From Sanderia malayensis (lineage: Eukaryota; Cnidaria; Scyphozoa; Semaeostomeae; Pelagiidae): a DNA stretch of 64,000 nt. The DNA lies in NCBI GenBank assembly GCA_013076295.1, contig RQOL01000531.1:4898001-4962000 (forward strand), written 5' to 3'. This document shows positions 42,800 through 55,101 of this stretch, one piece after another. A program made the translations under genes and the position numbers. Positions within the stretch are counted from its first letter, which is position 1; each line of letters opens with the position of its first letter. Below the pieces are notes generated by a model that worked only from the letters and a program-made list of their open reading frames with translations, had not been told where the DNA came from and searched no databases.

Positions 42800-45700
42800 G
42801 TTGCGAAGTCTAAAGACCTTCGCCAACCCTTGTTATTTTGTGAAGTTTCGGGCGTTCTAGTACCTGCTCTCATTGACACCGGGTCAATGAAATCCATCAT
42901 CAGTTTTACTGTTTTCCAGCAAATTGCTGCGGGCTGCAAAAAGCGCAACCAGCCATGCCCGTCGCTCAGAAGCACCTCCAACAAATGTATATCGATCACA
43001 GGCCAACCTTTAAATTCGCTAGGTTCTGTAGTTATTTCTATTAACTTTCCGGATAGTTGTTTGTCGTATTCTGGGGAATTTATGGTTTGCGATAATGTGC
43101 TTCAACCTCTCCAATGCGTGTTGGGGTGGGATTTTCTCACCTCTAATTTGTTGCAATTGGCCACCCTAGGTAATTCTTATTGTTTGGTTGGATCTCATGG
43201 CAGTACTCCGTTAATTCCCTTGTCTGATTCTGCACGCCAACCGCCTCCTGGGTTTTCTGCATATGCCAGTTCGCCCCCAGGGAAGGGTTTACCAGTATTT
43301 GTGCAATCAGCCGAACGTGGACCAGTTTTTGTGACCTTGGCCCAGGATTTGTTAGTACCCAGTCGTACAGAAAGTCTAGTTGAAGCACAGGTACCTAAGC
43401 AATGTAGTGACCAGTTAGGAATGATAGGCAAGCTGAATGACTCATCAGATCTTGCATTTTATACAGCCTACACCGTTAGTTTTTCATGTCAAAGAAAAAT
43501 ACCAGTGCGTATTTTAAATCCATCTACTGTAGATGTTACATTGCATGCAGGTGAGAAGATCGCTCAATTTTGGCCATTAGTTTCGACTGTTGAACAGGTG
43601 TCTCAAGACCTAGTGGCTGCCAGTTTGTCTCCTTCATTGGATCAACAAACTGTTGCCGAATTAGATCACGCACTTAGTTCAGATCTTAGTGATAGACATA
43701 AGACAGAAATACGGAACGTATTGCTCGAATTTTCCGACGTTTTTGCCAACGAACTGGGGCATACCACGGTCTTGTCGCACAAAATTGACACTGAAAATGC
43801 CCCTCCAATTCGCCAACAGCCTAGACGCTTACCTTTTCATTATCGAGGAGAAGTTGATAAACAGGCTTCTGATATGCTGGCCCAAAAAGTCATTCAACCT
43901 AGTACTAGCCCCTGGGCATCGCCTGTTGTGCTTGTCAAAAAGAAAGACGGCACATACCGGTTTTGTATTGATTATCGCAAAGTTAATTTAGTCACTAAAA
44001 CCGATGCACACCCATTACCACGGGTCGATGATTTATTAGATTCTTTAAGTAATAACACGTATTTTAGTACACTTGATTTGCGCAGCGGTTATTGGCAAGT
44101 GGAAATGTCACCTGAAGCGCGCGAAAAAACGGCTTTTATTACGCCTGCTGGTTTGTTCGAATTTCTACGGATGCCCTATGGTTTGTCAAATGCGCCTGCC
44201 ACGTTTGCGCGCGCTGTAGGAATAATTCTGTCTGGCCTCACATATGATATTTGCCTTTGTTATTTTGACGACGTTATCATTTATTCACAAACAATTTCTG
44301 AACACTGCGCGCGGTTACAAACGGTACTACAGCGGTTCCGCGAAAATCATGTCCGTGTTAAGCTTTCTAAATGTTCGTTTGGGGCGAAAGAAGTTGTATA
44401 TTTAGGCCATACGGTTTCGAGTAATGGGGTACACACTGATCCCAATAAAATTAAAGCCGTTCGTGATCTACCTGCACCACAATCTTTAGAAGCACTGCGT
44501 TCATTTTTAGGCTTAGCAGGTTATTACCGGCGTTTTATTCCAGCTTTTGCAACTGTTGCTGCGCCACTTACAGATTTAACTAAAAAGCAAGCACGTTTTA
44601 TCTGGTTACCGCTTCATCAAGCCGCATTTGAACAGCTTAAAATCTTATTGTGTTCCGCACCGGTTTTAGCATATCCTGATTTTGAACGGCGTTTTGTTCT
44701 TCAAACTGACGCTTCCAACGTAGGTCTTGGTGCCGCACTCACGCAAATTGACACACATGGCCGTGAGCACGTGATTTCTTACGCTAGTCGCACGCTTTCT
44801 CCGCGCGAACGCAATTACGACCATGGAAAAAGAAGCGTTAGCGGTAATTTTTGCCGCTAAACATTTTCGTGTTTATTTATTAGGCCACGAGTTTGAAATT
44901 GTGACAGATAATAGTGCGCTTAGATGGCTACAATCGATGGAGCCAAAAGGGCGTGTTGCACGTTGGATTATGGACCTGCAGGAATTTCAATTTACAGTCA
45001 AACATCGGCCTGGGGCGTCTAATCAAAATGCTGATGCTCTTTCTCGACTCAACCATGCAGCATCAGCTGGGCCTAATGAAATTGATACGTTATCAAAAAT
45101 TCCGTCTGTTACCTGTCTAGTTCAATTAGTACCTGATATCGATTTATATGCAGCTCAGCACAATGACCCGGCCATTAACATCGTGAAAGCTTTAAAGGAA
45201 CAAAACCTTCCTAAACCGCCTATCTTTGCTTGGCGATACGACCCACAATTGCGATCTTTTTGGGACTGTTGGGACCGCTTATATTTTAATAACGGATTGC
45301 TGGTTAAAGCGCAAACGTCTAAACAAGGATTTGCGCGCGAACAGTTAGTGATTCCTGCGTGTCTTGTTCCGCGTGTCCTTGCTGGTCTGCACAATAGCCC
45401 TTCTGCCGGTCACATGGGTATCAACCGAACTATTCTTCGCGCCAAAGAATGATTTTTCTGGCCTCGCATGGACTTTTCAATTAAAGAGTTTGTTCAGAAA
45501 TGCACCCGCTGCAGCCAAATTAAACATGATTCTAAGTTGACTCGAGCGCCGTTAAAACCCATTGAAATAAGCGAACCTTTTGTCTTCTGGGCCATGGATT
45601 ACATGGGACCAATTTCGGAAACGAGTAGAGGGAACCGTCACATATTAGTGTTGATGGACCATTTTACTAAATGGTGCGAGGCCTTTCCTACTAAAGATCA

Positions 45701-46577
45701 GAAAGCCGCCACCGTAGCACAAATTTTAGTATCACGCGTTTTTTCTCGTTTTGGGCCGCCAGTAATTTTACATTCCGACCAGGGCAAAAACTTTGACAGC
45801 ACTTTAATGCATGAAATTTACGATATCCTCGGCATTAAGAAATCCCGAACTACCGCATATCATCCGCAGGGAGATGGGTTAGTTGAGCGACAGAACCGCA
45901 CCTTGCAGGAAATAATTGCTAGTTTTGTATCCGAACACACAGTAGATTGGGATTTATGGATCGATCAGGCAGTTTTTGCTTATAATACCAGTACCCAAGA
46001 ATCGACAGGTCTCTCGCCTTATGAATTAGTTTTTGGCCACCCTGCGCGTATGCCTATCGAGGTCGAGCTAAGCGTGCCGCTGCAAAATGCGAATAGTCAA
46101 TCAGACTACAGCCGCTCGTTACGCAAAGCCATACAGGTATCTAACCAGTTAGCGCAGAAAAACCTCCAGTTAGCTAGAAATAGGCAGAGTAGAAATTATG
46201 ATCGGGGTCACAGGGACTGGGTACCATTCGAGGTTGGTGACACTATCTGGCTTCGTAGGCCCAAGAAATGGAAATTTGGTAAGAAATGAACTGGCCCATA
46301 CAAAATAATTTCCAGAACAGGGGTTAACTATAGTATTCGGTCCAGCAACGGTATAAGTAAGGTCGTACATCACAATCAATTTAAGTCTTGCCCCACCCCG
46401 CTGGACCAGAGAGAACTGTGCTATCCGTCACCCGAAACGCCCGGTATAACTGTTGTTGAAGGAGAATCGGTTGAACTGGAGAATAGGGTCGGGATTCGCG
46501 GGGGGACTGCCAGACCGCCACGCCTCCGCCAGGTGATCAATCCGCCCACACGTTACGGGGATGTTGTTGCCCATTGA
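42800..46577 (+). pseudogene. Ty3-type element 2 Pol, 5'-truncated and broken
   Basis: Coding starts abruptly after the splice-acceptor-like TTACAG. Protease LIDTGS is followed by RT with STLDLRSGYWQVEM and the catalytic YFDD. The frame is shifted near 44817, just before the RNase H EKEALAV block. A TGA at 45450-45452 cuts the integrase finger region and another at 46287-46289 cuts its C-terminus. The integrase core (MDYMGP, HSDQGKNFDS, VERQNRTLQE) is otherwise recognisable. Gag, the 5' LTR and the primer site are absent. It is closely related to the element at 61875-64000. It cannot make a complete polyprotein. Confidence 0.9.
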
Positions 46578-46599
46578 AGCGCATTAAGGGGGGGGAAGG

Positions 46600-46915
46600 T
46601 GTCACGTGTATAAAGCACGTGACTGTTCATTCATTCTAGTTATATGTTGCGTGATTTTCTTCTATTAATTATTCTCTGTTTCCCTGTCAATAATCCGTTT
46701 GTATCTCTCGTCATGTACAGTTTATGTTCTAATATCTTAGCTTGTGTATTGTCTCAGTGTTCCGGTAACGACAGACACTAGCCAGAACGCCGTCAATGTA
46801 TAGTCTTTGTAATCTGTGTAAAATAGTTAGATATATGTGTGATTCTGAATAAGCAAGATCTCGCTGAAGAACGTCTCTATCTGTGTCATACCACTGTGCC
46901 ACCGTACACGTTACA
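46600..46915 (+). repeat. 3' LTR of Ty3-type element 2
   Basis: A polypurine tract (AAGGGGGGGGAAGG) precedes TGTCACGTG, and the repeat closes at CGTTACA, giving 316 bp in TG...CA form. No second copy lies in the window. Its start holds a CACGTG(TATAAAG)CACGTG hairpin. Confidence 0.75.
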
Positions 46916-47848
46916 AACTGGAAAAAAATGTTGCGCCTCGCTCTGATGTAATGCTACAAGATTAAAACTTGGAATTTGGAAAATTGCCGGGGATGCGAAA
47001 ATGTCAATATTTCGCTTTGTTGCCGCTTCTGAATATCGATGGTTGCATGTCGATGGTTTTTTATTTGGAAGTATAGAAACAGGTAAGTTTAATTTTTCTT
47101 TTTTAGTTCTTGTTGGATTTTGCAAACTACCAGCGGTTGCCGTTGTTTGATTTGATTTCATGTTTGATAAACATGTTTAGGCCTTTAACGAGCCGACCAA
47201 TTAATTTTTGGGTTATATTTCATGAGCAATGAAAAGTAATTATTTTCATTGTTACATTCACAGATTAGATCCCAGATGCATGGTCAGCTGAAGGACGAAT
47301 GGCTAGTATTTATCAGTAAATTAACAAACTTTAATGAACTATAATTTCTAATTACCTTTGGTTTACTGAATTGGAAGAAGAAACTTTGATACGTGAATTC
47401 AATACTTGCTTTGAATTAATGAGAGAAATTATTTTGAATTTTGACGTGCATGTAACTAAAGAAAAATTGTTCTTATTAATCAGATTATTAGGATAAAATA
47501 TCATATGTAACAAAACATGACATGCTTTCTTGGTGGTGAATCCACGCAAGTTGTCAAATTCTGTGTTGTTTTTCATAATCATGACTACAACAAGTCCTAA
47601 CGAAATGCAATTATCAAACGAGAAGCAGTTTTTATATTTACTTATACGCCACCCATATACAAAAACATACAATTGATGAAAACTTTTTTGTCAATATTTC
47701 TCGGAAAAGCACGAAAACTTATTATGTTTTCATTCTTTTTAACTTTTCCCACAGCTTCGGCATTTTCCCGCCATTTGATGTTGAATTAAAAATTGACGCC
47801 ACGCCACTTCTTATAGTCCAGATTGGTCCGTTAAATATCGAGTTAAAC
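46916..47848. other. Unassigned AT-rich region
   Basis: Only short unsupported frames are present. No repeat structure or known gene was recognised. Confidence 0.45.
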
Positions 47849-48312
47849 CCATAGAGATAGGATATAAGATAATCTAGAGTGCTAACGAGGCTCACCCTCC
47901 AGACGCCATCTCACCCTCCAATGGCGGCCATTTTTTTACCACTGGATACATCGAAACCCTGTGTTTGAGCACAGGGATACAAAAGTTCACCCTCCAAGAT
48001 ATATCTGGGCCTAACAATTTGTGCCATTGCAAATTACATTAAAGTTTGTAACTTGCAATGATATTGTAAAAACAACCATGAACTTTCATTTTAATGAATA
48101 TAACATAATATTTTAAAGATTTGAATGTTTCTTTGAGGTTTTTAATTGAAAGTATCAATGTATCATTGACTTCAAAATGTGAAGTGCTAGCTGTGGAGTT
48201 TTGTCCGCCAGTTTTTTGGAGGGTGGCTGGCTAGAAATTTTTGCTTCACCCGCTATACAGAGGGAGTATCGGCCGTTAGCCCTCTAGATTATCTTATATC
48301 CTATCTCTATGG
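47849..48312. mobile_element. 464-bp MITE with 39-bp inverted ends
   Basis: Ends CCATAGAGATAGGATATAAG and its continuation to GCTAACG are inverted copies with one mismatch over about 39 bp. TTAAAC flanks both sides (47843-47848 and 48313-48318). The interior repeats CACCCTCCA motifs and is non-coding. A 6-bp duplication does not match a common superfamily with certainty; a TTAA-based reading would make the ends asymmetric. Confidence 0.85.
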
Positions 48313-48499
48313 TTAAACCTCATTTTTCTTGGCCTAAATTGTGGTTGAACGCGATTGGTCAAAGTAAACAATGGCTATTGTTTAAAACCTAAATACTGCA
48401 TTCTGATTGGGGCGACAAAAATTTGTCGCCAGAGAAGATTTTTTCCACTTTTTGACCTGAAAGTCCATAAGTCCCTCAAACGAGCGAGTAAAAACGAGC

Positions 48500-48580
48500 G
48501 AGGCACAGGGACGCAATGTAGTGAGTCTAAGCGAGAGACGAGCTGAACACAGGGACGCCATGTAATGAGTCTAGGGGTGG
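48500..48580 (+). repeat. Dispersed repeat copy
   Basis: It shares ACACAGGGACGCCATGTAAT-type sequence with the - strand of about 20917-20990. It contains an internal near-duplication of CACAGGGACGCAATGTAGTG. Confidence 0.6.
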
Positions 48581-48996
48581 GGGTCGGATTCTGCTCACAA
48601 GGAACAAAGTGTGCAGAAGCACAGCATTATCCAATGACATTTTCGGTTGGTGCTAGATATCAAAGGCCAGAGGGAGGTGGGTTTTCGGAGAATTCCGACT
48701 GGCTGATTGGCCGACAAGCCTAACCAACCGACGAGAAATCGGAAAATAAGTTTTGCTGGATCCGAAAACCGTAAAACTATGACTGATTTAACAACACAAT
48801 TTTACGAATCTTTTCATGAAATTCATTTCATAAATTCATTTCATATAAATTTATGAAATGAATTTGAAGATTATGAAATTAGAAAAATACAGTTTATGGC
48901 AAATAAGTTAAGTTTTATATGTAAAGAGCCGTTTCTTTATATTTGGTAGGAATATACGCTTTGTTTTAAATTGCGTTTTGTCAGTTGGGGCATTTC

Positions 48997-49852
48997 CAGG
49001 GGCGCAGTGGGAGCTATTTTGCAGGGGGGGCAAACCTGAAAATTTTCCGACAAAAACAAATTTTTTCCGACGGATATTTGGCAAACAAAGCAACTGGGGG
49101 GTCCGGAAATCCTTGGAGTACTCCCCCGGAAATAATTCAAGTCATATAAGTAATAACTTGTTCAAAAAATCAATCTTAGAAAAAACTTTCTTGATGTAAT
49201 AATCTCTAAACAAGTAGGAAACAGAACATCTTACACTGCGATTGCGAAGTAAACTAAAAACCTCTAAACGTCTACATGTCCACTAGTATTATTCTAGGTA
49301 AGTGTCTAATCGATGAAGCTGAAGCATCTTTAAAAGGAATGTGTTGGTGTTTTTTAACCCTGTCTTGGTGGTATTTCTTATTGTGACGAGTACGACGAGT
49401 ATTGTGACGAGTACGAGGAGTATTGTGACGAGTCGCTGTCGAACGTTCTTTTACATATTTCACATTGGATTTTACGACGTTTGGCATGATGCATGGCGTG
49501 GCATTCCCAAAAATTCAAATCCAAATGTGATAAAAAGTGACTTCAATGTTTCTGTTACATCACGGGAATCCCCAACCCCGTGGTCATTGGCTTCCCCCGG
49601 ATGACGCAACGAACTTTTTCCGCACATGGTGCAATGGTTCAAGAGTTCAATAACTTTATTTTTACGGGAAAGACATTTCCGACAAACTAACACTTTTAAT
49701 TTTTCATAATAAATCATGCTCTCCATGTTTGCTTGCTAGTATTAAAATTTTCCAAAATTTCCGACAAACCCACGTATTTTCCGACTTTTCCGACAAAATT
49801 CTCGCCAGGGGGGGCAGCCGCCCCCCCTGCCCCCCCAGCCACTGCGCCCCTG
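48997..49852. mobile_element. hAT-type MITE with 8-bp duplication
   Basis: Ends CAGGGGCGCAGTGG and CCACTGCGCCCCTG are inverted copies. GGCATTTC (48989-48996) and GGCATTTG (49853-49860) form an 8-bp duplication with one mismatch. The interior has GGGGGGC-rich subterminal parts and no supported gene. Confidence 0.88.
49380..49432 (+). repeat. 21-bp tandem repeat, ~2.5 copies
   Basis: GTGACGAGTACGACGAGTAT-type units repeat with one variant base. The repeat lies inside the hAT-type MITE. Confidence 0.85.
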
Positions 49853-49860
49853 GGCATTTG

Positions 49861-51279
49861 AAGATTTTTTAAACCCATTATTTACGATGTCATGTAGTTC
49901 TTGGTTTATTTTATTAAAAACCAGCTCATAAAACTAAATTTAAGGTATTGTTGGACACGGAAATGGATATAAATAGGCTGTCAAATTTTGGAAAGCCACA
50001 CAAATATTTGAAACAGTGGATCGGGGCGGGAGCGAAGGAAGCGTAAAGTTGTGAAAAGTGAAGAAAACATAGCCCTGTCCTGTGAACAGAACAGAACAGA
50101 GTAAATCAAAGGAACCTTGAGGTGACTCGCGGCAGATGGCTTTTATTTCACTGTGTTATCCAGAAAATTAAGAAAATAATATCAAATTAAAGTCAATATC
50201 TCAATCTCAGTGCAATTAAAGTAAATTTTCAGGATTGAACGCAGCAGATTCAAAAAGCATTTGTTTTTAGACCACTCAAGCAATCATTTTGACTTCGATT
50301 TTCGACCTTGTTTCATCAAAGTTAATAAACTTTTATTTTCCAAAACAAAAATGAAATACTGTAACTGTTGTATCAGTTGCATAAGCATACAGCAAGAAAA
50401 CTTTCTTCTTTTCACCTGATGCTTCCAACAACGAGTCAAAAATGCTCCCCATTATGCTTCTGAATGTCAACCGGCTTTGTTTTTTTTTCTCATTTTGTTC
50501 TTATTTTTTGAGCAAGCAGCCTAATTTTTGTTATACTAAGGCTGTTCTTATAAACAAAAAAGGGATCGTTTCATGTATTTTCATATACTGTATTAATACA
50601 CTGACCCTAAAATTACAACAACCGTTAAAACAAATTTAGGTATGTTATTAAAAGAACAATAGGCCATTGTTCCCTTTTCCCGCAGCCGTGATTTAGACTT
50701 TGCATACTTTCCACACAGTTAATACACAAGCCTTCCTTTTATAACTACAAGGCTCATTATTGTATTTATTTGAGCAAGGATTTACATGAATTGCAGTAAA
50801 GTTTGCATGCATATACACACTCTTTTTTTATAAAAACCAGATAATTTTTGCCGAGGCTCGATGTTCTTAATTTTTTCATAATTTGAGGCTCAAATGTTCT
50901 TAAAAGTGATCTTATTTTATTCCAATTACACAGCTCAACACTTAAACGAAATTCGCGCCAGGAATTACTGCATTGCATATTATCATTCTGAGCCTGGGTC
51001 CTACAGATATTCCGACAACAAACGACGTGTACTGCTGCACGAGAATTATTCTCGGTCTCGGTCGTGAATCACGAAAATATTAATTTTCGTCAACCTCCCT
51101 CTGGCCTTTGATATCTAGCACCAACCGACATTTTCAGGTGTCCCAGGGACTTTTTCCACGATTGTGGGATAAAATAAGGGATGTTCCCTGGAGGGGATGC
51201 AATGCAGTCCCCAGCTTGGAGTCCCACTGGCCTAACCGTAAAAGATCTATGAAGTCAAAGCATATTATTAAATGATGAC
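49861..51279. other. Unassigned DNA upstream of DCLRE1A
   Basis: No gene was recognised; part lies inside the 48644-51127 inverted repeat. The proximal promoter of DCLRE1A must lie at the right end, but no clear TATA box or initiator could be assigned. Confidence 0.4.
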
Positions 51280-54234
51280 ATGGATGGTAGTAAAGATGAA
51301 AAACTATGTATCAAAATGCTTACCAAACCTCAGAAACGACGAAAAGCAACCAATCATGCAAAAAGAAGCAAGAAATCCACCCTAAGCGCCCTCCATTTGT
51401 CTTCTTCGCTGTCACTTTTGACAACATCTACAATAACAACAGCAACTTCTCAAGTGAGCCAGGGCCTTCCTCTGTCCCACCCAGAAGAATTTTGCCCTTT
51501 ATGTCAATTTCCATTTAAACATTTAGTTGGCCAGACAGAGAGATGGCATTTAAATGATTGCTTTGAGAGACAACAACAGTCAAACTTACAGCAAGGTAGT
51601 GGATAAAAAGCATCCAAGTGGATAAAAAATTTACTTTTTTTCCATTTGGTGGATTATGTTTTTCTTCTTTAACGAGATAATTTGAGCATCATATTTTCTA
51701 TCTATTGGTGATAAGTATGTAGTAATTTCGTTTTTACAGGTGCAGAATGTCCGCAGGGTCTCAAATGCTGCTCCATAAGCCAACACCATTACAAGAAATA
51801 TTGTCACAACTTACAAGCATTGAAAAGAAGTGGTAATGGGTGCGACAGAGGAGAAATGGCTTGCGAAAGGGAATGCCTCGATATGAATACTTCTGGTGAC
51901 TCAGTTGATCTTTGTCTCACCTCAAGCTTTGATGAAAACACATTCAATGAAGTTGTTTCTGACATTGTCAAAGAAATAGAAGATCCGTGTTGTACTACAA
52001 ATATTCATTCCAAATATGCAGAGCATTTGCACAGAACTGAATGCTGCTCTACAGAAGCTATGCTATCAAGAGACTGTTACACTGAGATAAATAGCTCTGG
52101 AAATCTGCTAGCTCATACCTCATACCTTCTGAGAGACAATGAGCAAACAGAAACCACTGGCAAGGAATCAGATACCATGAAACATACTTTGTGTTCTGAA
52201 GTTATTGTCAATGGAGAGAAAAAATTATGCCAGATAGGAATAGGATCCTACTTTGGACTTAAAAATCAGATTGATTCAAAACTGAAACAAGAAAATAACG
52301 TAGAAATCGATTTTTCAAGTGAAGAAAAGCAAAATACATTTTCTAACCAGGCTAGCTCATCAAAAGAGCAGAGAAGACAGTGTCCATTTTATAAGAAAAT
52401 ACCAGGTATCATGCATCAGTTTTTTGATAAGATATGAACTGTAGTAGAGGGTATATTGATTTAGTATTGTAACTTCCTTTTATTTTTATGCTAGGAACGG
52501 CTATAACTGTTGATGCTTTTAGCTATGGTGTAATACCAGGTTGCAAGCATTACTTTCTGAGCCACTTTCACTACGATCACTATAGTGGATTGAAGAAATC
52601 ATTTACAAATAATATCTACTGCTCCAAGGTAATTGTTTGCTTTAACACAATGATCCGCTTACAGGAATTTTCAGTATTGCCAATATCCTAGACATATTTT
52701 TCAGATAACTGCTGATCTAGTCAAGCTGCAAATTAAAGTTGATTCAAAATACATAAATAGTCTACCAATGAATGAAGAGGTTATTATTGACAATGTAAAA
52801 GTTATGTTATTGGAGGCCAATCAGTAAGTAGTCATCTTTTGCCTTAAACTTAATCTGAAACTTTTAATACCAAAAGATTCAGAGTTGAATTGATGAATTG
52901 ATTTCAATTCAGAGTTGAATTGAAATGTATCCTGGTTTACTTCAAAATGATTCATTAAACTTTCTTACTTTTAGCTGCCCTGGTTCAGTGATGTTTCTTT
53001 TTAAATTAAAAAATGGAAAGATTCTGCTGCACACTGGTTTGCTATTGACATTTAGTTCACCCATCCCTTTACTTCATCTTTATTGAAGATGTATATTGCT
53101 AGCTGGCTTTGTTTTCCAGGTGATTTTAGAGCTTCTAAAGAAATGATCAATGACAGAGCATTGCAAAGAGTTGATATTGATACAATTTACCTTGATACAA
53201 CGTGAGTGTGCATGGCAACAATGGAATACCAATGCAACTATAAAAACCCCATGTTTAAAGCAGTTATACTGGTAAAATTGTAAGGCATGCCTCCAGAGCG
53301 AAATTACCTTTACTTTTGCAGATATCTCAATCCATCGTATAATTTTCCAACCCAACAAGAAACAGTTGATTTTGCAGTAAGAACATCACTTAAAGCAGTT
53401 CATGCTGAGCCTAGGACTCTGATTGTCTGTGGAACATATTCTGTTGGAAAAGAAAGGGTATTTGTAGGTAAGCAGAGCATATCAACTTCTGAACAAGCCA
53501 ACTGAATGAAGTATTGTTTAATAAACTAATCTTACTAGACTCATTTTCAAATCTTTTTCACTTATAGCAATTGCCAATGCTTTGAACTGCAAGATATCTG
53601 CTAAAGCTGATAAGAAAAGAATATTAAACTGTTTAAGTTGGAAGGATCTTGATCAGCGTCTAACATCAGATTGGCAAACTGCTCAAGTTCATGTTCTGCC
53701 AATGAACAGCATCAATGCTGATGTAAGTTATTCAAATATTTGTTCAATGATTAAATTGTTAATTAGGAGATTTATTTGCCTACTTTTTCATGCAACCAGT
53801 CATTTGGATTTATCTGCATTTCTGTTAGAGCCTACAAAAACATTTAGACTTGCATAAACAATTCAAAAAGATTGTTGCATTCAAACCAACTGGCTGGACA
53901 TTCAGCAAAGGAATTTCAGATGTGAAGAAAATAAAACCCAAGACAACTTATTGCATCAGTATCTATGGTATGTTTTGCACCAGCACGCAGATTTTGCTGC
54001 ATAGTCATACAAATTTGCAGCCTTTCACCTTTTACACACATATTGAATAGATAAATGGTTATCTTATCAATTTCAGGTATTCCTTACAGTGAACATAGCA
54101 GTTTTTCAGAGCTAGAATTGTTTGTAAAGCATTTTAAGCCAAAGAAAATCATACCCACAGTAAATGTTGGATCAGTAATGAAACGAAATCAAATGCAAAG
54201 AATACTGAATGAATGGTCTAACTATAAACAATGA
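51280..54234 (+). CDS. DCLRE1A: DNA cross-link repair 1A nuclease (SNM1A), ten exons
   Basis: This is a 5'-3' exonuclease of the metallo-beta-lactamase/beta-CASP family that trims DNA around interstrand cross-links in the nucleus. Exons: 51280-51595, 51740-52405, 52495-52628, 52705-52823, 52975-53036, 53120-53201, 53322-53467, 53568-53722, 53829-53967, 54077-54234. All join in phase with GT-AG introns to give 658 residues, shorter than the ~1040 of human. A UBZ4-type finger uses C72, C75, H90, C94, followed by the family's CPQGLKC...HHYKKY block. Residues 270-277 (QIGIGSYF) fit a PCNA-binding PIP box. The nuclease domain begins near 320: HFHYDH (H351, H353, D355, H356), HCPG (H412), TGDFRA (D434), then [17 protein letters not shown] and YSEHSSF (H613). 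All metal ligands are present. The start is the first ATG; an extra upstream exon cannot be excluded. Confidence 0.95.
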
Positions 54235-55101
54235 TCTATTATTATCACCAGTAAAAAAACATTATAATCAAAATGAAAGAACAGCCAGTTTGTGACCATT
54301 CATGTTTCATATCATGCTTATTTGAATAAGTTACACCAATTGATAAAAACAATTAATGCAATTTTAAACAATATTTTTTCATTATTTATCAATGAAAGAT
54401 GCATACTTATCAGTGACATTTAAATAGATTTTTTTAATAGCTATTCATTTCATATAATCATTTCTGTTTGGGTTCTTATCAATTTTAACATTGTATCAAC
54501 TAAGGACTCCTTACAACTGGACAAAGTCTATTACATACATACATGATTGCAAAGGAATTACAGTATAATATATGTTTCCATAACTTGAATCTGACCCATG
54601 ATGACCCATTATGCATAGCTTCCAAAGCAGGCTCATGACTCATTTGCCATACTAAAGAAATAGTCTATTTGAAACATTTAACATAACAATAAATTTCCAT
54701 ATGTTTCAACTGGGAAACAATTAGAAAGGTAGCTGTGTATTTCATGTAGTTGGAAAGTAGTTAGGCAATATCCCCTAAAAGAACACATAAACAAATAATC
54801 ACTGAGCGTTTTGAGCCTGCCTTTTGAAATATTAAGTAGCTTGCTTGCCTTTATCAAATATCACAAAACAGTACATATAACGAAAATACCTGAACACTGT
54901 GCACATTGATGAATCAATTGCAATAATACATACCAAAAATAACATCCCATTGATATTAATATAAGTCAAGTAATTCAGTACTTATAAAACTACTTGAAGT
55001 CAATACTGTGTGCCATTTTTGCCAACAACCCATATATCTCACTTGGATATCTTACAATGCTACTTTCCAAAAACTGTTCCTATGCACTGCAAAGTGATCT
55101 A
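54235..55101. other. Intergenic space between convergent genes
   Basis: 868 bp of AT-rich DNA shared by the 3' ends of DCLRE1A and PPP2R2. No gene was seen. AATAAA-like hexamers occur (for example near 54688), but none can be assigned with confidence. Confidence 0.6.

Larger units (their letters stand above)
48644..51127. repeat. Perfect 35-bp inverted repeat enclosing 2.4 kb
   Basis: CGGTTGGTGCTAGATATCAA and the next 15 bp (48644-48678) recur inverted at 51093-51127 without mismatch. Between them lies mostly non-coding DNA plus a hAT-type MITE. It may be the ends of an older DNA transposon; the target duplication is not clear. Confidence 0.7.

Noticed and set aside
43689..43991. Out-of-frame coding inside the Ty3-type element
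   Set aside because: It is a shadow of the Pol frame.
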